Assembly (NCBI RefSeq): GCF_019649015.1 | Contig: NZ_BLPI01000001.1 | Span: forward strand, 1,835,001-1,899,000 | Source: Agarivorans litoreus | Lineage (GTDB): Bacteria; Pseudomonadota; Gammaproteobacteria; Enterobacterales; Celerinatantimonadaceae | DNA: 64,000 nucleotides | Reading direction: 5' to 3' | In this document: positions 9,578 through 17,256 of the stretch, piece after piece | How positions within the stretch are numbered: the first letter of the stretch is position 1 | Layout: each line of letters begins with the position of its first letter | The notes under the pieces: model-generated | The model's database searches: none | Seen by the model: only the letters and a program-made list of their open reading frames with translations | Told to the model about the DNA's origin: nothing | Made by a program: the position numbers and the translations under genes

Positions 9578-10054
9578 TTAGTTAATAGTGAGCCAAAGCG
9601 GGCTTTGCTCGCTAGGTGTGCTAGCGTGTAAATAGGGCTTATTTAGTTTAATCACCGTGCGAGATCTTAGCTCGTTAACTAGATTGTCGTATCGATAGCG
9701 AGAAAACAGTGCATCAAAGCTACTATCGCTAAAGGCGATCCATAAACTTTGTTCGATACGCGCTGCGGTGCTCATTGTCCACACCATATCAATACCGTGG
9801 TTATTTTACAGCTGCAGCAAAGAGCGATTTGGGCGCATTTTGGCTTTATTGCTCTCGAGACGAAACGGCCCAAGCTCCTGCTCAGTTTTAGACAAGACCA
9901 AGTCGAGTAAATCGATAAAGTAGCGATTTCGTAAGTCTTTCGCCTTGCGGCGCAATATGGCGTACCAGCTGAGGGCTTAGCTCAGCGGCAATAGATATCG
10001 AGCAAAGCGATAGACTGGTAAACACAATCTGCAATAGCCTTTGTGTTAATGACT
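9578..10054 (-). pseudogene. Degraded paralogue of the solute-binding protein
   Basis: Conceptual leftward translation gives a signal-like N-terminus, then LVRHIAPQGE, a frameshift, KDLRNRYFIDLLDLVLSKTE, an in-frame stop near 9810, MVWTMS, and then directly RIEQSLWIAFSDSSFDALFSRYRYDNL. These blocks are collinear with VRHAQPE, RQQYFVELLNLALSKTE, VVWTMTS and RLEQGLRLAIDDGSFEALFKKF of the neighbour at 8549. About 125-140 residues between VWTMS and RIEQ are missing. One frameshift, one stop and one large deletion make it a clear pseudogene of a tandem duplicate. Confidence 0.85.
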
Positions 10055-10175
10055 GCAAAACGACTCAACAAATAGATAGTCAAACTCTTTAATACTTACC
10101 AGTGACGTAAGCTATGTATCATAAGCTTACCACTAAGGTTTATACTTGGCTTAACCTCAACAATAAGGATTAGCT

Positions 10176-10787
10176 TTGCTGCATTCATTACTCAACAACA
10201 GCGTTATAGCTTTAAGTATATTAGTGCTCACTGCTTGCTCCACAGGGAACCATGGCTCCTATGCCGAGCGGAGCTTTTATCAAGGAAATACTAGGGGCTG
10301 TTGATCTTTTCTGATGGTTTTTGCAGCAATTTATTAGCCATTTAGGCAAGGCAGTGAGTGTGCAGTTAAGTGGGCTTAATAATCACTCGCTAACGCTGAA
10401 TAAATGGCTAAGAAATGCTGCCCGAAGGGTTCGGATAAGCGAACTTTACTCTTTGTTAAGCACTTCTTGCTTAGCCCACTAGGCTTCTAAGTGCTCGCCG
10501 CGATTAAAGCCCGCTTATTTCGAACAAAATTTCAACACCAAAGATCAACAGACCCTAGTAACTTAAGATATATTGGTCCCGCCAGTGGCAAACACTGCCA
10601 AACGTATGCTTTATATCTATTTCCATTAAAGCAAAACCCATCAACAGCACTCGCCTTAGCGCAAGCAAAGCAATCTCAAGACTCCACCCTAATGCTAACC
10701 GACCTTAGTATTAGTGACGTTACGCAATGGGGAATTGGCTACGCTAAACGCTGTATATTGGTCACCGCAGACGCCTACGGGAAATAA
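10176..10787 (+). pseudogene. Small lipoprotein gene split by MITE copy 2
   Basis: From a TTG at 10176 (AAGGA at 10165-10169) the frame reads a lipoprotein signal ending LVLTAC, then STGNHGSYAERSFYQGNT, and enters the MITE at 10291, where it reaches a stop after three more codons. Beyond the MITE, at 10559-10787, the same protein continues as NLRYIGPASGKHCQTYALY to GYAKRCILVTADAYGK and a TAA. Removing the element plus one copy of its CTAG target joins the halves in frame (..GNT-S-NLRY..) to give about 114 residues. The function of the intact protein is unknown; it resembles small gammaproteobacterial lipoproteins ending in a (K/T)xCIxVxxDAY-like tail. Confidence 0.85.
10291..10558 (-). mobile_element. 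MITE copy 2, inverted, inside a lipoprotein gene
   Basis: Same 268-bp element as at 2257 but in reverse orientation. The left TIR carries changes (CTAGGGGCTGTTGATCTTTT) and the right TIR is canonical. It is flanked by CTAG on both sides, which gives an in-frame empty site when one copy is removed. Confidence 0.9.
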
Positions 10788-10802
10788 GCGTTTTCTAAAG
10801 TT

Positions 10803-10840
10803 AGGTGATGAGCCGAGGTTAAACGTCGAACTCCCACAGC
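10803..10840 (-). repeat. tRNA-Pro 3'-half remnant (distal)
   Basis: The leftward strand reads GGGAGTTCGA, an inserted or altered T-arm stretch, then CTCATCACC. It resembles the T-arm and acceptor end of the intact tRNA-Pro at 11006. It lacks the final CGACCA and sits downstream of terminator 10867. Confidence 0.55.
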
Positions 10841-10866
10841 TCTTACTTATTATTCAGCCATAAAAA

Positions 10867-10894
10867 AAAGCCCCGTCATAACTGACGGGGCTTT
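10867..10894. terminator. Second terminator of the tRNA operon
   Basis: Perfect 12-bp stem AAAGCCCCGTCA / TGACGGGGCTTT with loop TAAC. An A-run on its left gives a T-run for leftward transcripts. Confidence 0.85.
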
Positions 10895-10899
10895 CTAAT

Positions 10900-10940
10900 T
10901 GTGGTCGGTGATGCGCCAAGGTTAAAAGGCGAACTCCCCA
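10900..10940 (-). repeat. tRNA-Pro 3'-half remnant (proximal)
   Basis: The leftward strand reads GGGGAGTTCG, a replaced segment, then CGCATCACCGACCA. The acceptor strand, discriminator and CCA match tRNA-Pro, but the D and anticodon arms are missing. Confidence 0.65.
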
Positions 10941-10970
10941 TTCATTGCTCAATTCCAAGCTAAAGAAAGC

Positions 10971-10999
10971 AAAAAGCCTGCTCGATGAGCAGGCTTTTT
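10971..10999. terminator. First terminator of the tRNA operon
   Basis: Perfect 13-bp stem AAAAAGCCTGCTC / GAGCAGGCTTTTT with loop GAT, directly downstream of tRNA-Pro on the leftward strand. Confidence 0.9.
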
Positions 11000-11005
11000 A
11001 GAAGG

Positions 11006-11082
<77 letters not shown>

Positions 11083-11109
11083 ATTTTCTTGATATTTCAG
11101 AAGACTAAA

Positions 11110-11198
11110 CCCTCTGGTCCCGCTCTTTATGAGCTTCGCGATGATGCGCTATCAAGCTGCGCTAATCACCGATTTTCTTGATATTTCAGAGGACTAAA
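11110..11198 (-). repeat. tRNA-Pro 5'-half remnant, copy 1
   Basis: An 89-bp unit that duplicates the 5' half of tRNA-Pro and its 5' flank. The leftward strand has CGGTGATTAGCGCAGC, a D-arm with one change, an inserted foreign piece in place of the anticodon stem-loop, then GGGACCAGAGGG and the same leader as the true gene (TGAAATATCAAGAAAAT). It has no T-arm, so it cannot be a functional tRNA. Confidence 0.75.
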
Positions 11199-11261
11199 CC
11201 CTCTGGTCCCACTCTTTATGAGCTTCGTGACGATGCGCTACCAAGTTGCGCTTGTCATCTT
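11199..11261 (-). repeat. tRNA-Pro 5'-half remnant, copy 2 (more diverged)
   Basis: Second tandem unit with the same inserted segment (CTCTTTATGAGCTTCG on the + strand) and a D-arm match. The acceptor strand is degraded (GATGACAAGCGCAAC instead of CGGTGATTAGCGCAGC). Confidence 0.65.
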
Positions 11262-11334
11262 AATTATTGTAGAGCAAGCTCTTAACAATAATCAAACTAT
11301 TGCGATAACAACGAATCTCGTTGCATCTAAATAA

Positions 11335-11410
11335 TGGGGTGAGTAATGGGATTTGAACCCACGACAACCGGAATCACAATCCGGGGCTCTACCAACTGAG
11401 CTATACCCAC
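11335..11410 (-). tRNA. tRNA-His (GUG)
   Basis: A 76-nt gene with encoded CCA. Leftward it reads GTGGGTATAGCTCAGTTGG; the anticodon loop ATTGTGATT has anticodon GTG, and the T-arm has GGGTTCAAATCCC. A G precedes the 5' end, as needed for the histidine G-1. Confidence 0.95.
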
Positions 11411-11440
11411 CACTGAGTATTTCGAGCGTTTCCGAAGCAA

Positions 11441-11517
11441 TGGCGCACCCGACAGGAGTCGAACCTGTGACCTTCGCCTCCGGAGGGCGACGCTCTATCC
11501 AGCTGAGCTACGGGTGC
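11441..11517 (-). tRNA. tRNA-Arg (CCG)
   Basis: A 77-nt gene with encoded CCA. Leftward GCACCCGTAGCTCAGCTGG, anticodon arm CGCCCTCCGGAGGCG (anticodon CCG), T-arm AGGTTCGACTCCT. First gene of the operon; the argX-hisR-proM order is partly retained compared with E. coli argX-hisR-leuT-proM. Confidence 0.95.
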
Positions 11518-11681
11518 TCAACGCTGGCGGAGGCGTATATTAGGGTTTTAGCCCCGCCCTGTAAAGACATTTTAGAAAAAAACTGGTAATTGCTGACTTT
11601 TCCAGCAAGCCTTGCAAAAACCAGCAATTTTAAGGCTAGCTAAACCACCAAAATCAGCTTTGTCAATTTAACAATGCACTC

Positions 11682-13220
11682 CTAAATCGTGCTAAAACCT
11701 GCGTAAGCTATTCCGCTTAAATAAGCCATTTCTCGATGCCACGTTGCCAAGTCGTCTTTAGTGAATTGATTAAGATGATGATGCCCACACGCACGTGCCA
11801 TAACCTGCATTAGCGCTACCGATGCATCAAAGAAATTAGCCAATTGCTGAGCCGATTTGTCCACCTTTAAACGCTGGCGTAAATCGGCATTTTGGGTGGC
11901 AATCCCAGCTGGGCAATTATTGGTATTACAGATCCGCGCTGCCACACAACCTATGGCTTGCATGGCACTATTAGATACCGCTACACCATCGGCTCCTAAA
12001 GCCATGGCTTTGACAAAATCCATAGGTAAGCGCAAACCGCCTGTTATAATCAAACTCACCCTGCCACTGGCACCTTGTTGGTCAAGATAGCGTCGCGCTC
12101 TGGCTAAGGCCGGAATGGTAGGCACACTAATATGGTCCCTAAATATTTCTGGTGCTGCCCCAGTACCGCCGCCACGCCCATCTAATATGATGTAGTCAGC
12201 GCTGCTATCTAAAGCAAATTGAATATCTCGCTCGATATGGTTAGCACTTAACTTAAAACCAAGGGGAATGCCGCCGCTTATTTCACGCACCCGATCGGCA
12301 AAATGTTTAAAGTCTTTGCTACTGTGTAAATCAGCAAAGGTGGGCGGGGAGATTGCCGGTTGCCCTTCAGCTATGCCACGAACTAAAGAAATTTTGCCAT
12401 GGTTTTTATTGCCAGGTAAATGCCCTCCGGTGCCGGTTTTGGCACCTTGCCCTCCTTTAAAGTGAAAAGCTTGAACTTGAGTTAGCAGTGATTCTTGATA
12501 ACCAAATTTGGCGCTGGCTAACTCATAAAGGTAACGGGAATTTTGTTGCTGCTCTTCAGCCAGCATGCCGCCTTCGCCAGAGCAAATACCAGTTCCAGCC
12601 AACTCGGCGCCTTTAGCCAACGCGATTTTAGCTTCTTCCGATAAGGCACCAAAACTCATATCAGAGACAAACAGAGGTATCTTTAGCTGCAGTGGCTTTT
12701 TCGCCTCTGGGCCGATAATCAGTTCTGTGGCCACAGATTGATCTTCCATCAAAGGCTTTTTGGCCATTTGTGCCACCATCACTTGAATGTCGTCCCAATG
12801 TGGCAGAAGATGCCTAGGTACTCCCATCGAGGTCATTGCTCCATGGTGACCCAGTTTTGATAAACCTTCACGCGCCAATTGATGAATAAAGGCAACGGTG
12901 GGTTCTTCAGTGGTAGCAGTGGCTTGAGGTGCAGCACTTTTTGTTTGAGGCTGTGGGGCTTCTTGGCCTATTTGCTCGGCGCTAAACTGCTTATGGCTGC
13001 CATCACAAAATGGGCTATTCCCCGTGGTTTTACAAGCACATAAATAAGCATCACCACTTTCTTCTGCGGTAAAAGCCTTGGGGCTAAGGCCAGTACCTGC
13101 ATGGCTACCATCACAAAAGGGTTGGGATTTAGAACGACCACAGCTGCAAAAGTAGTATTGGTCTCCCTTAGTTAAACTCACCTTGTTGGGTTTGTCATCG
13201 GCAATAATCGGCTTAGTCAT
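11682..13220 (-). CDS. Double-CDGSH / glutamate synthase-domain fusion
   Basis: A 512-residue protein. Residues 25-40 (CSCGRSKSQPFCDGSH) and 61-76 (CACKTTGNSPFCDGSH) are two CDGSH-type motifs, each expected to bind a [2Fe-2S] cluster through three Cys and one His. Residues about 110-512 form a ferredoxin-dependent glutamate synthase-like TIM barrel with an FMN/2-oxoglutarate region (ILDGRGGGTGAAPE) and the Cys-rich motif CVAARICNTNNCPAGIATQ, which fits the GltS [3Fe-4S] spacing C-x5-C-x4-C. No amidotransferase domain is present. It is probably an FMN redox enzyme fed electrons through its own Fe-S domains. True glutamate synthase activity is not shown. Confidence 0.88.
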   Translation of the reverse strand: MTKPIIADDKPNKVSLTKGDQYYFCSCGRSKSQPFCDGSHAGTGLSPKAFTAEESGDAYLCACKTTGNSPFCDGSHKQFSAEQIGQEAPQPQTKSAAPQATATTEEPTVAFIHQLAREGLSKLGHHGAMTSMGVPRHLLPHWDDIQVMVAQMAKKPLMEDQSVATELIIGPEAKKPLQLKIPLFVSDMSFGALSEEAKIALAKGAELAGTGICSGEGGMLAEEQQQNSRYLYELASAKFGYQESLLTQVQAFHFKGGQGAKTGTGGHLPGNKNHGKISLVRGIAEGQPAISPPTFADLHSSKDFKHFADRVREISGGIPLGFKLSANHIERDIQFALDSSADYIILDGRGGGTGAAPEIFRDHISVPTIPALARARRYLDQQGASGRVSLIITGGLRLPMDFVKAMALGADGVAVSNSAMQAIGCVAARICNTNNCPAGIATQNADLRQRLKVDKSAQQLANFFDASVALMQVMARACGHHHLNQFTKDDLATWHREMAYLSGIAYAGFSTI

Positions 13221-13352
13221 ACCCTCTCCTTGCGCAAAAATGGCGGGGCATACTCGCCCTGCATTTACTTAGCTTAGACGCTTTCTCTCCAAAGGGGAGC
13301 AACAAAACCTGAGTAGCAAAAGATGCTAAAGGCTATTAAATGACAGCCTAGA

Positions 13353-13805
13353 TTAGCGCTGTAAGGCGTCTTCTGCGCTAAATGTTTTTTTAAAACTAAA
13401 GGCCTGAGCAGTATCTCCGTGCTTCCTTAATAATTCTAAACGCTCAAGTGCCTCAGCGGTGCTGGGAACATGGCCATCTTCCACCCACCACAATACGTAA
13501 GTTGCCAACGGCGATTTATCAAACCACTCTGCCCGGCGTTTCATAATGTCGATGTGATGTGTTTTAAACATAAAGTGCTGCAGACTAGCTAAAGACTCCC
13601 ATACCGATAAATTGACAATCATCCTTGGGTTATCAAAAGCTTGCACATCAGTCGCATTGCCGGTGTCGTCTTTAAGCCGCCAAATAAAGCCCTCGCTCGC
13701 ATCAGCAATGGCATTAATGGGATCTAAATTATCGACAAAATCTTTGAGCAGGGGTGAATCTAAATCATCTTTGGCGGTAGCTATATTTAACTGCGCTAGT
13801 TGCAT
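13353..13805 (-). CDS. DUF3291 family protein
   Basis: A 150-residue cytoplasmic protein resembling the DUF3291 family (MQLAQLNIATAKDDLDSPLLKDFVDNLDPINAIADASEGFIWRL.. and SVWESLASLQHF.. YVLWWVEDGHVPSTAEALERLE). The ferredoxin-like fold recalls monooxygenase-type dimeric domains. Its start overlaps the stop of the upstream GNAT gene, so the two are translationally coupled. No known activity. Confidence 0.8.
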   Translation of the reverse strand: MQLAQLNIATAKDDLDSPLLKDFVDNLDPINAIADASEGFIWRLKDDTGNATDVQAFDNPRMIVNLSVWESLASLQHFMFKTHHIDIMKRRAEWFDKSPLATYVLWWVEDGHVPSTAEALERLELLRKHGDTAQAFSFKKTFSAEDALQR

Positions 13806-14305
13806 GTTTTCTCCTTAGTTTGCTCATTAAGTGTTAGGCGCATTGGCACATCTATAATGCCCTTGGTATTGCGCTGTTCTTGCTCGGCAACAAAGCCCCA
13901 AGCCTGATACATCGCTTTAGCAGATAACGACGCATTAACCGTAAATTCGCCCTTATTGCCGTTTGCTATACATAGGGCTTTAGCGTGTTTCCAAAGGCGA
14001 CTTGCCAAGCCTTTTCCTTGAGCAAGCTCGGCAACAAAAAGGTGATAAAGGTGACTGTTATCCCGAGTGGCAACCACACCTAATAACTCCACCTTACCTG
14101 CCTGTTTTTGCTCGGCGAGGTGATAACAAAAACCCTCGCGGATATAAGAACGAATTGCTTTTTCGCTCATCGATCTCAGCAAGCGCTTTGCTGCTTGCTC
14201 GGTAAAATCATCCAGCAAGAAACGACGAGACAAATCGCAAAGTAATTGGCTAATGGCCGCAGCGTCCTCCACTTTGGCAGCTCGGATGGTTACATATGAA
14301 TTCAC
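13796..14305 (-). CDS. GNAT family N-acetyltransferase
   Basis: A 169-residue acetyltransferase: the acetyl-CoA loop is recognisable in HLFVAELAQGKGLASRLWKHA (Q/RxxGxA pattern, about residues 93-110), with a preceding strand and the C-terminal AMYQAWGFVAEQEQRNTKG. Substrate unknown. It overlaps the DUF3291 gene by ten bases. MITE copy 3 begins only 30 bases upstream of its start, so its native promoter may have been displaced or replaced. Confidence 0.85.
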   Translation of the reverse strand: MNSYVTIRAAKVEDAAAISQLLCDLSRRFLLDDFTEQAAKRLLRSMSEKAIRSYIREGFCYHLAEQKQAGKVELLGVVATRDNSHLYHLFVAELAQGKGLASRLWKHAKALCIANGNKGEFTVNASLSAKAMYQAWGFVAEQEQRNTKGIIDVPMRLTLNEQTKEKTCN

Positions 14306-14335
14306 TTGTTTTCCTCGTAAAAACCAAAGCTTGAA

Positions 14336-14607
14336 CTAGGGTCTGTTGATCTTTGGTGTTGAAGTTTTGTTCGAGATAAGCGGGCTTTAATCGCGGCGAG
14401 CACTTAGAAGCCTAGTGGGCTAAGCAAGAAGTGCTTAACAAAGAGTAAAGTTCGCTTATCCGAACCCTTCGGGCAGCATTTCTTAGCCATTTATCCAGCG
14501 TTAGCGAGTGATTATTAAGCCCAGCCCATTAACCGCACACTCTCAGCCTTGCCTAAATGGCTAACAAATTGCTGCAAAAACCATCAGCAAAGATCAACAG
14601 ACCCTAG
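14336..14607 (+). mobile_element. MITE copy 3 (272 bp)
   Basis: Same orientation as copy 1, with both TIRs intact (CTAGGGTCTGTTGATCTTTG and its complement). A few extra bases in the interior (AGCCCAGCCCATTAACCGC region) make it slightly longer. It occupies the divergent promoter region between the GNAT gene and the MATE transporter, which otherwise holds no gene (14306-14749). Confidence 0.9.
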
Positions 14608-14749
14608 ATACTCCAGCAGCATTTGCACAAACAATAAGCATAGCCCTTATTTGTTAGCTTTCCCTCTTGTCAGATCCATTAAAGTGAATATGATGGAGCT
14701 GCAATTCGGTGCTCACTGAGTACTTTCTATTCCTTAACCTTGGCCAATC

Positions 14750-16087
14750 ATGCTTAGTAAAAACATTACCTTACAATTTTGGCGCTATTCCATTCCTTCG
14801 GTTGTAGCCATGATTGTGAGTGGCATTTACCTAATTGTTGATGGCATGTTCATTGGCCAAGTGCTCGGTGCAGAAGGATTAGCAGCCATTAACCTAGCTT
14901 GGCCGATTATATTTTTGGTCACCGGCTTAGGTTTAATGGTGGGTGTAGGTGGCGGTGCGTTAATCTCTATTGCCAGTGGTGAGGGCAAAACCAGCAAGGC
15001 GCAGAGCCTGTTAAGCCACGCCTTCTTGCTCATGCTAATAATGGCAGTGCTGTTTAGCGCCATTTTAGCTTTATTAGGCGCCAAACCCATTACCTTGCAA
15101 GGAGCCAGCGGCAATATTCAAGTTATGGCCGAGAGCTACCTAGGCATTTTAGGTAACGGCGCGCTGGTTGTATTGTTTAGCTGCGCCCTACCCATATTGA
15201 TTAGAAACGACAACTCTCCCAACTTTGCCACCCTATTGATGATAGTGGGAGCATTGGCCAACATCGGCCTCGACTATTTGTTTATTGTAAAGTGGGATTG
15301 GCAACTAGCGGGGGCGGCTTACGCCACTTTAGGCGCACAAGCTCTGGTAATGTTCTTGGCGATTGCATACTTTTTCTCTCGCTACAGCAGCTTGAGTTTT
15401 CAAGTTAGCGGTTTTTGCTTAAAGCCAAAGTACCTCGCCAATATAAGTAATTTAGGTTTAAGCAGCTTTTTTACTACGGTATATACCGCCTTTATTACCT
15501 TGGTGCACAATTACTTATTCTTACGTTATGGCAGTGTGACCGACACCGGCGCCTATGCCATTGTGTTGTACTTAAGCGTTATTTATTACTTTATTGCCGA
15601 AGGGTTTGCTAACGGCATGCAGCCTCTCATCTCCTATAACTTTGGCGCTAAACGCTACGACAATGTACTAAAAGTGATGGCGCTAGGCTTTAGCATTATC
15701 CTAGGCAGCGGTGTAGCGGCGGTGTTTTTGATGAACCTATTTAGCGAACTAAGCGTGTCAATATTTAACAACGATGACCCTGTATTATTAGACGCCACGG
15801 TAAGCGGTATTCGTTTACACCTGTGGGCCATGCCATTAGACGGCTTAATTTTTACCGGTGCGGTGGTATTTCAGTCGATAAACCGCGCCAATCGCGCTAG
15901 CTTTATTTCGGTCGGCAACATGGCTATTCAACTGCCGTTTATGTTGCTGCTGCCCGCCACTTATGGCGTGGTGGGGATCTGGCTGGTAATGCCGCTATCT
16001 ACGGTAATACTTAGCGCAGTAGTAGCGTGGTGGCTGGTAAGTTTGGTAAAACAACTTAAAGCAGAGTTCACGCCACCAGCAGCGTAG
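14750..16087 (+). CDS. MATE family efflux transporter
   Basis: A 445-residue inner-membrane antiporter with about twelve hydrophobic helices in two homologous halves. The N-half begins SIPSVVAMIVSGIYLIVDGMFIGQVLGAEGLAAINLAWP, typical of the NorM/DinF-like MATE family, and the C-half has YFIAEGFANGMQPLISYNFGAKRYD, the family hallmark. It would export cationic or organic compounds using Na+ or H+. It is monocistronic with a terminator at 16101. The start ATG lacks a strong ribosome site. Confidence 0.92.
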   Translation: MLSKNITLQFWRYSIPSVVAMIVSGIYLIVDGMFIGQVLGAEGLAAINLAWPIIFLVTGLGLMVGVGGGALISIASGEGKTSKAQSLLSHAFLLMLIMAVLFSAILALLGAKPITLQGASGNIQVMAESYLGILGNGALVVLFSCALPILIRNDNSPNFATLLMIVGALANIGLDYLFIVKWDWQLAGAAYATLGAQALVMFLAIAYFFSRYSSLSFQVSGFCLKPKYLANISNLGLSSFFTTVYTAFITLVHNYLFLRYGSVTDTGAYAIVLYLSVIYYFIAEGFANGMQPLISYNFGAKRYDNVLKVMALGFSIILGSGVAAVFLMNLFSELSVSIFNNDDPVLLDATVSGIRLHLWAMPLDGLIFTGAVVFQSINRANRASFISVGNMAIQLPFMLLLPATYGVVGIWLVMPLSTVILSAVVAWWLVSLVKQLKAEFTPPAA

Positions 16088-16100
16088 CTTTACAAACAAA

Positions 16101-16124
16101 AACGCCGAGCATTAGCTCGGCGTT
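16101..16124. terminator. Terminator between MATE gene and aldo/keto reductase
   Basis: Hairpin AACGCCGAGC-ATTA-GCTCGGCGTT with A-rich left and TTCTTCC right flanks, in a convergent position serving both genes. Confidence 0.8.
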
Positions 16125-16143
16125 CTTCCTGAATATGCAGTGT

Positions 16144-17115
16144 TTAAGGTAAAGCTTTGCCACGCGATGTGACATACAGCTGATACCATTGCTCGCGACT
16201 AAGCTGTAGTTTAGTGGCATCTCCACAGGCGCGAATCCGGTCTGGGTTTACACTGCCTATAACTGGCTGAATCCCAGCGGGGTGGCGCATTAGCCACGCG
16301 AGTACAACGGCCTCTGGCGAACTTGAGTTTTGATCGGCGTATTGGCGAACGAGCTGCGCAGTATCACGCTGGGCTTGACTGGCATTTGATAAATCGGCGC
16401 CACTAAACAAGCCACGCGATAAACTACCCCAGGCCTGAATTTGCACCTTATTCATAGCGCAGTATTCTAGGGTTCCAGCAGTAAAACTGTGGCCTTTTAC
16501 TTGCTCGTCATTTACTGCAATGTTGTGATCAAGCCAATCTATTTTAGACAAGCTCATCTCTAACTGATTAGCCACTAGCGGAAAACTCAGCAGCGATTGC
16601 AAATGCGCAATTTGTGCTCCACTCATGTTAGATACACCAAAGTGCTGCACTTTACCGCTATCTTTAAGTTCGCTAAGCACCGCGGCCACTTCGTCCATTT
16701 CGGCCAAAGGATCGGGGCGGTGCAGCATCATCACATCAATGGTTTCACTTTGTAAGCGGCGCAGCGAATCTTCAACACTTTGACGAATGTAATCTGCCGA
16801 CCAATCGTAACGACCACACCACTGCTCATCACCAAAACGAATTGCCGCCTTAGTTTGCAGAATAATTTGCTCACGCAGCTCTGGGCGCTGTGCCAATACT
16901 TGACCAAATACTTGCTCAGCCTTACCCATGGTATAGATGTCGGCGTGGTCAAAATAGTTAATGCCTATTTCTAAGGCCGCATCAATAGCGGTATGCGCTT
17001 GGTTTAAGTGATCTTGCGTTACAGGTGAGTTATCCCAGTTTCCGCCTAAACCCATACAGCCATATACCAAACGACTTGCCTTAGGAAAAACCCGATTAAT
17101 CGGTGATGCAGCCAT
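16144..17115 (-). CDS. Aldo/keto reductase (YdhF-like)
   Basis: A 323-residue TIM-barrel NADPH oxidoreductase. The catalytic tetrad region is visible as YFDHADIYTMG (Asp, Tyr), the Lys in IILQTKAAIRF, and the His in VMMLHRPDPLAEMDEVA. The cofactor region is PVIGSVNPDRIRACGDA. It resembles E. coli YdhF in sequence and length. I prefer the ATG at 17115 (AAGG upstream) to the start 36 bases earlier. It follows puuB by about 140 bases in the same direction and could act on aminoaldehydes, but that is only inference from context. Confidence 0.87.
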   Translation of the reverse strand: MAASPINRVFPKASRLVYGCMGLGGNWDNSPVTQDHLNQAHTAIDAALEIGINYFDHADIYTMGKAEQVFGQVLAQRPELREQIILQTKAAIRFGDEQWCGRYDWSADYIRQSVEDSLRRLQSETIDVMMLHRPDPLAEMDEVAAVLSELKDSGKVQHFGVSNMSGAQIAHLQSLLSFPLVANQLEMSLSKIDWLDHNIAVNDEQVKGHSFTAGTLEYCAMNKVQIQAWGSLSRGLFSGADLSNASQAQRDTAQLVRQYADQNSSSPEAVVLAWLMRHPAGIQPVIGSVNPDRIRACGDATKLQLSREQWYQLYVTSRGKALP

Positions 17116-17256
17116 TACGTGCTTACCTTTATGATTACGAATATTAGGCAAGTATAACGATAAATCAGCGGGCGCTAATAGGTTTATAGGCAGAAAATAC
17201 GAACTATAGTACGAGAAACAAGGATTGAACGGCTGGCGCTTGGCCAGCCGATAGCA

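Noticed and set aside
10491-10787. 98-codon ORF on the + strand
   Set aside because: Its first third is MITE sequence and the rest is the tail of the split lipoprotein; it is not an independent gene.
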